This document shows positions 1-5,921 of a stretch of DNA of 6,610 nt, in pieces. The stretch comes from Gemmobacter sp. Its GTDB lineage: Bacteria > Pseudomonadota > Alphaproteobacteria > Rhodobacterales > Rhodobacteraceae. Both the position numbers and the translations under genes were made by a program. The notes beneath the pieces were generated by a model, which did not search any database, had not been told where the DNA came from, and saw only the letters and a list, made by a program, of their open reading frames with translations. Within the stretch, counting starts at the first letter, position 1, and every line of letters begins with the position of its first letter. The stretch covers positions 1 through 6,610 of the forward strand of contig JAUSPL010000124.1 of assembly GCA_030656535.1 (NCBI GenBank), written 5' to 3'.

Positions 1-92
1 CCCCTCATCCGAACGGTGGGGGGCCTTTCGTTGCTTGCGCCCCAAGGCGCCACCTTGCCCCCGCGTCGAACCGGCGGCGCCGTCCGCCCGCG

Positions 93-123
93 ATGATTGG
101 CCCCCTCAATGGGGGCCGGTCAT
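93..123 (+). other. Inverted repeat / RNA hairpin without U-tract
   Basis: The arms ATGATTGGCCCCC (93-105) and GGGGGCCGGTCAT (111-123) pair over 13 positions around a TCAAT loop. Eleven pairs are Watson-Crick. The other two are G-U wobbles if the plus strand is transcribed, but A/C mismatches if the minus strand is. The hairpin lies about 100 bases beyond the stop of the epimerase gene. It could act as a transcript end or stabilising structure for that gene, or for a plus-strand gene ending left of the window. No run of T follows on either strand, so it is not a textbook intrinsic terminator. The pairing is certain; the role is inferred. Confidence 0.5.
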
Positions 124-129
124 CGCACC

Positions 130-206
130 CCCAGCCTGACGCACTCCCAGCCTGACGCACTCCCGGCTGACGCACTCCCGGCTGACGCCCACCGGCCTGG
201 CGCAGC
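130..206. repeat. Short tandem repeat array, 15-16 bp units
   Basis: Two identical 16-bp units (CCCAGCCTGACGCACT at 130-145 and 146-161) are followed by two 15-bp variants (CCCGGCTGACGCACT at 162-176 and CCCGGCTGACGCCCA at 177-191). A decayed fifth copy (CCGGCCTGGCGCAGC) lies at 192-206. The array sits just beyond the stop codon of the epimerase gene and overlaps no convincing gene. The minus-strand frame through it reads repeated GVRQP/GVRQA peptides but has no ribosome site and looks spurious. There are no spacers, so this is not a CRISPR array. Polymerase slippage is the likely origin, and copy number may vary between strains. Confidence 0.75.
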
Positions 207-220
207 ATCGGCGGCGTGGA

Positions 221-1231
221 TCACCGATAGTAGTCGTTGAACCAGTCAACAAACTTTGCGACCCCGTCCCGAAATCCGGTCTGAGGCGCATATCCGGTCA
301 GGCGTCTCAGCAGTGTTGCATCGGCCCAGGTCGCGGGCACATCGCCTGGCTGCATCGGCAGATAGTTGCGGATCGCCTTGCGGCCCATACTGTCCTCGAT
401 CGCCTCGACAAAATCCAGCAGGCGCACCTTTTCCGAGTTGCCGATATTTACCACGCGAAGCGGCGCCACCGGCGACAGACTGTCCCCCGGCGCGATCTGA
501 TCCGCAGACGCGGGTCGCACCGGCGGCGTGTCGATCAGCAGCCGGATCCCCCGCACCAGATCTTCGACATAGGTAAAGTCGCGGTACATGTCGCCGTGGT
601 TATAGATGTCGATAGGTCGACCGTCGCGCACGGCGGCTGCGAACTTGAACAGCGCCATGTCAGGCCTCCCCCAAGGGCCATAGACCGTAAAGAACCGGAA
701 CATTGTCGTCGGTATGTCAAACAGATGCGCATAGGAATGCGCCATCGCCTCATTGGCCTTCTTGGTCGCCGCATAGAACGACATCTGCGTATCGGCTTTG
801 TCGGTTTCACTATACGGCAGATCTTCGTTCGCCCCGTAAACCGAGCTTGTCGATGCCATCAGCAGATGTGCCGGCTGCAACCGGCGCGCGCCCTCCAGAA
901 CGTTGAAAGCCCCGATGATATTGGAGTCGATATAGGCCCGTGGGTTGTCGATCGAATAGCGGACACCCGCCTGTGCCGCCAGATGCACGATCACGTCGGG
1001 GGCAAAGTCATCCATCACCTGCGACAAGGTGGCATTGTCTTCCAGCAACGCCTCTGTCGCGCTGAACCCAGGGTCTTGCAACAATATCTGGTGGCGGCGC
1101 TGTTTCAGGCTGACGTCATAGTAGTCCGACATCCCGTCATATCCATGGACGCGAAACCCCTCGGCCAACAGGGCGCGTGCAAGGTGAAACCCGATGAAAC
1201 CGGCGGTCCCGGTGATCAATACCCGTCGCAT
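221..1231 (-). CDS. UDP-glucuronate 4-epimerase-type NAD-dependent sugar epimerase
   Basis: The 336-residue product is a short-chain dehydrogenase/reductase-type nucleotide-sugar epimerase. It probably interconverts UDP-glucuronate and UDP-galacturonate in the cytoplasm, supplying precursors for capsule, exopolysaccharide or LPS. The NAD-binding Rossmann motif GTAGFIG is at residues 8-14. STSSVYG (127-133) holds the catalytic Ser/Thr region, and the YxxxK pair is Y153/K157. HLAAQAGVRYS (83-93) and RDFTYVEDLVRG (217-228) are hallmarks of the UDP-glucuronate epimerase branch. The length is full for the family. The frame is open further upstream, but the start at 1231 is preferred because AGAGG lies 8 bases before it and MRRVLITG is the normal N-terminus. 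The nearest gene on the same strand is the 34-residue candidate about 108 bases upstream. No glycosyltransferases are in view, so the polysaccharide served is unknown. The exact sugar substrate is inferred from family resemblance. Confidence 0.93.
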   Translation of the reverse strand: MRRVLITGTAGFIGFHLARALLAEGFRVHGYDGMSDYYDVSLKQRRHQILLQDPGFSATEALLEDNATLSQVMDDFAPDVIVHLAAQAGVRYSIDNPRAYIDSNIIGAFNVLEGARRLQPAHLLMASTSSVYGANEDLPYSETDKADTQMSFYAATKKANEAMAHSYAHLFDIPTTMFRFFTVYGPWGRPDMALFKFAAAVRDGRPIDIYNHGDMYRDFTYVEDLVRGIRLLIDTPPVRPASADQIAPGDSLSPVAPLRVVNIGNSEKVRLLDFVEAIEDSMGRKAIRNYLPMQPGDVPATWADATLLRRLTGYAPQTGFRDGVAKFVDWFNDYYR

Positions 1232-1279
1232 ATCAAAAACCTCTGGCTGTTCCAGCTGGGTCATACCAAGCAGCACAGG

Positions 1280-1322
1280 CGCACGCCATGGGTCAGTGCC
1301 GCGACCGCGGACCCATGGTGCG
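1280..1322 (-). other. Strong hairpin between small ORF and epimerase
   Basis: CGCAC-GC-CATGGGTC (1280-1294) pairs with GACCCATGGTGCG (1310-1322), giving 13 Watson-Crick pairs with a 2-base bulge and a 15-base loop. Part of the loop can form a small competing stem (CCGC/GCGG, 1299-1310). On the minus strand it lies about 18 bases after the stop of the small ORF and 48 bases before the epimerase start, so it would sit in the epimerase leader RNA. No T-run follows. It may act as a processing, stabilising or attenuating structure. The pairing is certain; the function is unproven. Confidence 0.5.
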
Positions 1323-1339
1323 GGCTGGGGCCTCCGTCG

Positions 1340-1444
1340 TCATCGCGAACCAACGATGCCGGGCGCATCATTGAACAGGTTTCTCCAGCCAGAGGCCTTT
1401 GCCCCGAAGTGCGCCCCAATGTGGGCAATGCTGCGACTCACCAT
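1340..1444 (-). CDS. Candidate small protein, 34 residues, unknown function
   Basis: A 34-codon frame starts with ATG at 1444 and ends with TGA at 1340-1342. It is preceded by AGGAGG (plus-strand 1448-1453) only 3 bases before the ATG. This is the strongest Shine-Dalgarno on the minus strand here and is slightly closer than usual. The peptide begins MVSRSIAHIGAHFGAK and ends FNDAPGIVGSR. It has several basic residues, two His and one Trp, no membrane segment and no signal peptide. About two thirds of third codon positions are G or C, compatible with coding but not decisive. I do not recognise the family. It lies between the fusion gene and the epimerase gene, all on the minus strand, with a hairpin on each side, so it might be a leader peptide or an independent small protein. 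A chance frame in GC-rich DNA remains possible. Confidence 0.45.
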   Translation of the reverse strand: MVSRSIAHIGAHFGAKASGWRNLFNDAPGIVGSR

Positions 1445-1461
1445 CTTCCTCCTACGGCCAA

Positions 1462-1495
1462 CCCGGCCCCAGCAGGGTTCTCGCCGGCTGCCGGG
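1462..1495 (-). other. Imperfect hairpin just upstream of the small-ORF ribosome site
   Basis: CCCGG (1462-1466) and CAGC (1470-1473) pair with CCGGG (1491-1495) and GCTG (1487-1490), giving nine pairs with a CCC bulge. On the minus strand this stem ends about 8 bases before the AGGAGG of the 34-residue ORF. It could influence access to that ribosome site. GC-rich sequence forms such stems by chance, so only the pairing itself is claimed. Confidence 0.3.
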
Positions 1496-1575
1496 CGGAC
1501 ACCCCTGATCGGCGCACCAAATCAGAGCGCAACAAACATGGACCGGCACTGTTCCCTGGTCTGGTCAGTGTTGCC

Positions 1576-3021
1576 TCACTCCCTGCGCTGGCCGACATGG
1601 CGCCCGGCGCCCTCCGGGACGGGCAGCGCCCGGTGCGCAACCGCGATCGGCAAGAGCCGGGACTGGATTTCGGTTGAAGACGCACAAGCACGGCCAGCCT
1701 TCATGTCAACATGCAGCAACATCTGCTCCAGCGTCGCAACAGTCTGACCGCCGCGTTCGATCCGCACGAACAGATGGAGGCGCTTTTCGTCCGCACCCAG
1801 AACCTGCACCGACCCGGTCAGGTGTTCGCCCAGCTTTGCCTCGCCCTTGTGCAGGATATGCGTCTCGGCGGTGTAATAGCTGTAACCCCCTGCGACGTAA
1901 TCCAGGCCCGCCCCGATCAGACGCAAGAAGGCATCAGTGGTTTCGGAACAGGCAAACAGATAGCGGCTTTCGGTCATGTGACCGTTGTAGTCGATCCAGG
2001 CTGGCAGCACCTGCATGTGCGCGATCACCATGGGTGCTGCGATGTCCGGCGTGGGGTCGGGCAGCGCCGACCGGCGCCGTTCATCGTAATCCAGCAAGAC
2101 CTTGCCCGCCCCCCAGTCGCGGTCCTTCAGGACGCGCAGGAACCCGATCAGATTGCGGTCGCGAAGCCGGGCCCTTTGGTCGACCAAAGGGCGATCAAAG
2201 TCCGCGACGGACAGCCGCTCGATCAACGGGCCGGTTTCCCCTGTGACGTCTGGCGCGTCTTTCAGGTCGGCCAAAAGCCCGCGCTGCGTCTGCGCTGGTG
2301 TCGTCTCCGCATCTTTGCCTGCCAATAGGTCGCTCCCGAACAGGGCCACCTGGCCCCAGCGCAGGCCAAGGCCCATGCGGATCACCTGGTCGATTTCCCC
2401 TGCGGTGGCGACGCCGTCGCGGACCAGACCCAGCGCCTCACGCATGACGGCGGACTGGAGCCGGTCGGCAATTGCCCCGTCAATATCCTTGCTGACATGC
2501 AAAGGGTACATGCCGATGTTGCGCAGCGTTTCCTTGACGGCTTCGATCAGTGCGGGATCAGACGCGGGTGAAGCTACGATTTCGACCAAGGGCAGCAGAT
2601 AAACCGGGTCAACCGGGTGGGCTGTGAAGATCGTGCCGGGGTTTACCGCCCCTTGTTGCAATTCGGATGGTTTGAACCCTGAACCCGAGGATCCAAGCGG
2701 ACATTCGGGGGAGACCTGTTGGATTTGTGCAATGATCTGATGTTTGAGGTCAAGCCGTTCAGGTACCGTTTCCTGGATGTACCTGGCACCTTGCGCGGCC
2801 TCGGCGATGGATTGCGCAAAGGTCAGGGTACCCTCGGGCGGCATCGGCAGGTCCGAGATGCTGGCCATGGCCATACGCGCGCTGCCCAGCGTCTCGGCTA
2901 TCTTGCGGGGCGTGTCAGGATCGGGATCGAACACCGACACGTTCCAGCCGTTCAAAAGAAACCGCGCCGCCCAGCCGCCGCCGATAACGCCCCCACCGAT
3001 GATTGCCGCCTTGCGCGCCAT
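1576..3021 (-). CDS. Fused L-carnitine 3-dehydrogenase / betainyl-CoA thioesterase
   Basis: The 481-residue, two-domain protein belongs to carnitine catabolism. Residues 1-320 are a 3-hydroxyacyl-CoA dehydrogenase-type domain expected to oxidise L-carnitine to 3-dehydrocarnitine with NAD+. The Rossmann loop GGGVIGGG is at 9-16, QETVPERLDLK at 83-93, and the catalytic His135/Glu147 lie in AHPVDPVYLLPLVE. Residues from about 330 are a hotdog-fold thioesterase with DYNGHMTESRYL (344-355) and EQMLLHVDM (432-440). It matches the enzyme that releases glycine betaine from betainyl-CoA (CdhA-CdhB fusion). The start at 3021 is chosen because AAGGGG lies 6 bases upstream and MARKAAIIGGG is the normal N-terminus. 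The frame runs open 117 codons further, but without family features. Oddities: VDP replaces the usual FNP after the catalytic His, SSGSG replaces SSTSG, and the region 215-265 is poorly conserved. No 3-dehydrocarnitine cleavage enzyme, transporter or regulator gene is nearby. Confidence 0.88.
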   Translation of the reverse strand: MARKAAIIGGGVIGGGWAARFLLNGWNVSVFDPDPDTPRKIAETLGSARMAMASISDLPMPPEGTLTFAQSIAEAAQGARYIQETVPERLDLKHQIIAQIQQVSPECPLGSSGSGFKPSELQQGAVNPGTIFTAHPVDPVYLLPLVEIVASPASDPALIEAVKETLRNIGMYPLHVSKDIDGAIADRLQSAVMREALGLVRDGVATAGEIDQVIRMGLGLRWGQVALFGSDLLAGKDAETTPAQTQRGLLADLKDAPDVTGETGPLIERLSVADFDRPLVDQRARLRDRNLIGFLRVLKDRDWGAGKVLLDYDERRRSALPDPTPDIAAPMVIAHMQVLPAWIDYNGHMTESRYLFACSETTDAFLRLIGAGLDYVAGGYSYYTAETHILHKGEAKLGEHLTGSVQVLGADEKRLHLFVRIERGGQTVATLEQMLLHVDMKAGRACASSTEIQSRLLPIAVAHRALPVPEGAGRHVGQRRE

Positions 3022-3123
3022 TTTGATCCCCTTTGCCCTAAACACCGCCGTTGCAGCTGCTGGCGTGCTGAACGGCCTTGTCCAGAAAGTCAAAAACAAC
3101 CCAACGGTGGCCCACTGTGCGAA

Positions 3124-3139
3124 CAGATGCAATAATCTG
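3124..3139. promoter_or_regulatory. Candidate operator dyad CAGAT-N6-ATCTG
   Basis: A perfect 5-bp inverted repeat (CAGAT at 3124-3128, ATCTG at 3135-3139) flanks the 6-base spacer GCAATA. It forms a noticeably A/T-rich patch inside GC-rich DNA, about 100 bases upstream of the carnitine gene start. Its size and symmetry suit a dimeric regulator. A 5-bp dyad can arise by chance, and no regulator gene is present to pair it with. Confidence 0.25.
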
Positions 3140-3400
3140 CCAAACACAGGCACCTGCAACCAGGCGCGCATGAAATGCCGCGACGGGGTGCGCTGCACAA
3201 GCAAACCACGTCGCCCTGCCTGGGCCAAACGGCCTCTTTCGGCCAGACAACCAGATCGGACCGCCACTGGCAACGCCCCTTGCTGACAGACGTGTGCGCA
3301 AAGCCGGAAGGACAGGTATCCCGCAAGGGCGGTCAAGGCTGCGCGGGGCCCTGCGGCGCATTGAAACACCAAGGCTCTTTGTCAATCGCGTCGGGCCCTC

Positions 3401-3435
3401 TGGACCCTATTGCGCCGGGGTGCTTTAACAGCACC
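3401..3435 (+). promoter_or_regulatory. Candidate promoter with overlapping inverted repeat
   Basis: TGGACC (3401-3406) and TTTAAC (3424-3429) each match four of six positions of the sigma-70 -35 and -10 boxes. They are spaced 17 bases apart, and a TGC at 3421-3423 makes an extended -10. GGTGCT-TTAAC-AGCACC (3419-3435) is a perfect 6-bp dyad laid over the -10. A repressor there would block initiation, or the same sequence would form a hairpin at the very 5' end of the transcript. The predicted RNA start is about 20 bases before the aminotransferase ATG. This is a visual match only. Confidence 0.35.
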
Positions 3436-3456
3436 AAGCACAGACAGGAGTCCACC

Positions 3457-4323
3457 ATGACATTCGGGACGAACATCCGCACTTGGTTCGACGGGCGCTG
3501 GCATGACGGTGACGTCATGGTGATGCGCGCGGCGGACCACGGTATCTGGCAAGGGTCCAGCGTGTTTGACGGAGCGCGCTGGTTTGATGGCGCCGCCCCC
3601 GATCTTGCGGCCCACTGCGCCCGCGTCAACCGCTCGGCCGAGGCGCTGATGATCACGCCGACCATCGACCCCGCCGACATGGTCGCGATGGCGCGCGAAG
3701 GGCTGAAGGCTTACGGCGCGGACCGGGCTGTCTACATTCGCCCGATGTATTGGGCGATCAACGGGTCGGACCTGGGCGTGGCCCCGGCCCCCAACTCGAC
3801 CGGGTTCGCGCTGTGTCTGGAAGAGGTGCCGATGCCCGCGCCCGGTTCCTCGACGACCCTGACCCGCACAAGATTTCGCCGCCCGGTTCTGGAAGATGCG
3901 GTCTGCAACGCAAAGGCCGGATGTCTTTACCCCAACAACGCACGGATGCTGGTCGAGGCGCAGCAAAAGGGATTTGGGAACGCGCTGGTCGCCGATGCGA
4001 TGGGCAATGTGGCTGAATCCGCCACCGCCAATGTCTTTATGGTCAAGGACGGTGAGGTGTTCACGCCAATCCCGAACGGGACGTTCCTGTCGGGCATCAC
4101 CCGGGCGCGGCACATCGCGCACCTGCGCGCGGACAGCGTAAAGGTTCACGAAACCGTTCTGACCTTTGATGACTTCCACGCGGCAGACGAGGTGTTCTTG
4201 TCCGGCAACTTTGCAAAGGTCACCCCAGTCCGGGAATTTGACGGCACCAGCTATCAGGCCCCTGGCCCGATCACCCGGCGCGTGCGGCAAATGTATTGGG
4301 ACTGGGCTGCATCCGAGGCCTGA
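3457..4323 (+). CDS. Class IV PLP aminotransferase, branched-chain amino acid type (IlvE-like)
   Basis: The 288-residue protein is of fold-type IV. It most likely transfers the amino group between leucine, isoleucine or valine and 2-oxoglutarate, the last step of their synthesis or the first of their breakdown. VFDGARWFDG (36-45) matches the N-terminal signature. Arg56 is the likely PLP-phosphate contact. K153 in NAKAGCLYPNNARM (151-164) is the expected Schiff-base lysine, with E187 in GNVAESATANVF (183-194) and LSGITR (211-216) completing the cofactor site. The start at 3457 follows CAGGAG by 6 bases. The longer open frame upstream has no family features. A membrane-protein gene follows after 1 base, so the genes are probably co-transcribed and translationally coupled. 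Close relatives include D-amino-acid aminotransferases and aminodeoxychorismate lyase. The branched-chain call is favoured by overall resemblance, but substrate cannot be fixed from sequence alone. Confidence 0.9.
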   Translation: MTFGTNIRTWFDGRWHDGDVMVMRAADHGIWQGSSVFDGARWFDGAAPDLAAHCARVNRSAEALMITPTIDPADMVAMAREGLKAYGADRAVYIRPMYWAINGSDLGVAPAPNSTGFALCLEEVPMPAPGSSTTLTRTRFRRPVLEDAVCNAKAGCLYPNNARMLVEAQQKGFGNALVADAMGNVAESATANVFMVKDGEVFTPIPNGTFLSGITRARHIAHLRADSVKVHETVLTFDDFHAADEVFLSGNFAKVTPVREFDGTSYQAPGPITRRVRQMYWDWAASEA

Positions 4324-4324
4324 C

Positions 4325-5395
4325 ATGCGGGCGGCGATGCGCGTTCAGGTCGGGTTTCTGGTGCTCAGCCTGTCCATCGCCACCTGGGGCCTTGTGAAAT
4401 CGCCGTTTACCGCCCCCTTGATAGACCGCAGCGCGGCGGCGGTCGCGATCGTGCTGGAACGCGAGATGGCCCGCACGGTGACCGCGGACTGGCTGATCCC
4501 GCGCCTTGCGACAGCTTTGGCCGATCAGGATCTGGCGAGGGCCGATATGCTTGCAGGGCTGGCGACCGAGCATGCGGTGGTGGTGCCGGACGCCATGACG
4601 ATTGCGCGTGACGACCTGCGCGCGGCCAAGTCAGGCTGGCTTGTCTCTGCCGCTGCCTGCGGGCGTTGCGCGCTGGACGTTATGCAGTGCGATTCAACCC
4701 CTCAGCTGGCCAGTTGCGGCCTGCCGCTGGAAATCACGCCTGTCGGGGATCTGAATGCCTTGCGCCGTGCCGGTATGGCCGCCTTGTCCGGGAATGAGGT
4801 TGATAACCTTGAGGTCGGATTGGCGCTGGTAGGTCTTGGTGCGACGGCGCTGGTGCTGGTCACTGGCGGCAGTTCTGCGACGATCAAGGCGGGGGCAACA
4901 GGGTTGCGCCTTGCAAGGCGGCTGGATGTCCTGACCCCCAGTTTCGGGCGTGTGCTGGGCCAGATGGCGGACCTGCCCATCAACTGGGGACGCGTTGCCC
5001 CCTATATGGTCGGCACAGCGCGCCTGGACGAAGTGACCGATACCGCGCGTCTGGCGCGCCTCGGCGCCGTCGCGGGCGATCTGGGCACCGTGGCGCGAAA
5101 CACGTCGGCTGCCGATGCTCTGGTCTTGCTGCGTCATGTCGACGGCCCCGAGGATGCGGCCCGACTGGCGCGGATTTCCACCAGCGCTGGCCCTGACACC
5201 GGCAGGGTCATGGACGTTCTGGGCAAGGGCCGGGCATTTCGCGCCTTGGTGCGACTGTCGGATCTGGCGTTGTCGACGCTGGCCGCGCTATATGCGATGG
5301 TGGTCCAGGCATTTACGCTGCTGGCCAGCCTGGCCGGAAACCGGCTGGCAAGGGGCCTTGTCGCCGTTGCCAACCGGGGCCGGTTTGGGCCATGA
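4325..5395 (+). CDS. Unrecognised membrane protein with four-cysteine cluster
   Basis: The 356-residue product belongs to no family I can name with a function. A hydrophobic stretch at residues 8-24 looks like an uncleaved anchor or signal. Two further hydrophobic stretches lie at about 164-182 and 312-338. Between the first two is a probable periplasmic part with C112, C115, C122 and C131 (a CxxC plus two more), suited to disulfides or metal binding. Residues 230-310 are helix-prone and rich in ARL and DAARLAR patterns, and could form a helical bundle. GAGG lies 6 bases before the ATG at 4325, which overlaps the end region of the aminotransferase gene, so the start is well supported. MRVQVG at 4337 is an alternative. 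The frame extends upstream but only within the aminotransferase gene. It sits between that gene and a stress-protein gene 21 bases downstream. I recall similar hypothetical proteins in Rhodobacterales, but this is unchecked. Confidence 0.85.
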   Translation: MRAAMRVQVGFLVLSLSIATWGLVKSPFTAPLIDRSAAAVAIVLEREMARTVTADWLIPRLATALADQDLARADMLAGLATEHAVVVPDAMTIARDDLRAAKSGWLVSAAACGRCALDVMQCDSTPQLASCGLPLEITPVGDLNALRRAGMAALSGNEVDNLEVGLALVGLGATALVLVTGGSSATIKAGATGLRLARRLDVLTPSFGRVLGQMADLPINWGRVAPYMVGTARLDEVTDTARLARLGAVAGDLGTVARNTSAADALVLLRHVDGPEDAARLARISTSAGPDTGRVMDVLGKGRAFRALVRLSDLALSTLAALYAMVVQAFTLLASLAGNRLARGLVAVANRGRFGP

Positions 5396-5416
5396 TCCCG
5401 ACCCAAGGAGGACGCG

Positions 5417-5872
5417 ATGCGCAAGTTCATGGTCGTGCTGGACGACAGCAGGGAATGTCTGAACGCAATGCGGTTTGCCGCGCTGCGGGCCTCTCATACC
5501 GGGGCGGGGGTCATCATCCTTTCGGTGATCCCGCCCGAAGAGTTCCAACACTGGATCGGCGTCGCCGACCTTATGCGCGCCGAGGCACGCGAACGCATCG
5601 AAGCCCATTTCGAGGTGTTCGCCAAGTGGATGCGCGACAAGCATGGCGTACAGCCTGATCTGGTGATCCGCGAGGGCGATCCGGGGGCAGAAATCCTGAC
5701 GCTTGTGCGCGAGGACTCGTCTATCGGCGTGCTGGTTCTGGGGGCTGGCTCTGACAAGTCAGGCCCCGGACCTCTGGTCACGCTGATGACGAAAAGCTCT
5801 GGAAATCTGCCCATCCCGGTGACCATTGTCCCTGGTGAGATGTCAAAAGAGCGGCTGGAAGCCATCACCTGA
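5417..5872 (+). CDS. Universal stress protein (UspA family)
   Basis: The 151-residue, single-domain cytoplasmic protein belongs to the universal stress protein family, small nucleotide-binding-fold proteins linked to survival under starvation and stress. The first strand MVVLDDS (5-11) carries the conserved acidic residue. VIILSVIPP (32-40) and VLVLGAGSD (105-113) are the other core strands. The C-terminal part GPGPLV...SSGNLPIPVTIVPG (116-140) replaces the classical ATP motif G-x2-G-x9-G-S/T with a looser version, so nucleotide binding is uncertain. I recall this tail from alphaproteobacterial members. AAGGAGG at 5405-5411 lies 5 bases before the ATG, a near-ideal ribosome site. It is the third gene of the apparent operon, 21 bases after the membrane protein. 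The strong site suggests it may be translated well above its neighbours. Confidence 0.9.
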   Translation: MRKFMVVLDDSRECLNAMRFAALRASHTGAGVIILSVIPPEEFQHWIGVADLMRAEARERIEAHFEVFAKWMRDKHGVQPDLVIREGDPGAEILTLVREDSSIGVLVLGAGSDKSGPGPLVTLMTKSSGNLPIPVTIVPGEMSKERLEAIT

Positions 5873-5921
5873 CCGCCGCACGGTCGGCGCCATGTGCTGA
5901 TTTTCACCTTTGAAACATTCC

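Larger units (their letters stand above)
3022..3456. other. Divergent intergenic region, 435 bases
   Basis: This gap separates two genes transcribed away from each other, so it should hold promoters for both. The visible elements are the CAGAT-N6-ATCTG dyad at 3124-3139 and a promoter-like pair overlapped by an inverted repeat at 3401-3435. Both flanking frames run open into the gap, but the extensions lack family features and ribosome sites, so they look like chance open frames in GC-rich DNA. I found no convincing minus-strand -35/-10 pair for the carnitine gene; TTGACT at about 3090 has no acceptable -10 partner. Confidence 0.6.

Noticed and set aside
130..191. CRISPR-like array
   Set aside because: Units are 15-16 bp and directly abutting, with no spacers, and no cas gene is present.
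5..208. Minus-strand open frame with repeated GVRQP/GVRQA peptides
   Set aside because: The repeats are the tandem DNA array read as protein. There is no ribosome site or family resemblance, and the other minus-strand frame is open too.
1545..1575. Possible terminator directly after the carnitine gene stop (CACTG/CAGTG)
   Set aside because: There are only five good pairs plus two across a bulge, and no T-run follows, so it is too weak to list.
596..1747. Long plus-strand frame (383 codons) opposite the epimerase
   Set aside because: It is a shadow of the epimerase gene running into the intergenic region, with no domain features.
3022..3372. N-terminal extension of the carnitine dehydrogenase frame by 117 codons
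   Set aside because: The extension shows no family features, and AAGGGG sits 6 bases before the ATG at 3021, which begins the normal Rossmann N-terminus.
3379..3411. TTGTCA / CCTATT as an alternative promoter for the aminotransferase operon
   Set aside because: The spacer is 21 bases, outside the usual 16-18 range for sigma-70 promoters.
3175..3456. N-terminal extension of the aminotransferase frame
   Set aside because: It lacks family features and crosses the candidate promoter, and CAGGAG directs initiation at 3457.
3382..4326. Long minus-strand frame (314 codons) opposite the aminotransferase
   Set aside because: It is a codon-bias shadow of a clear aminotransferase gene. The translation is Arg/Gly/His-rich with no recognisable domain.
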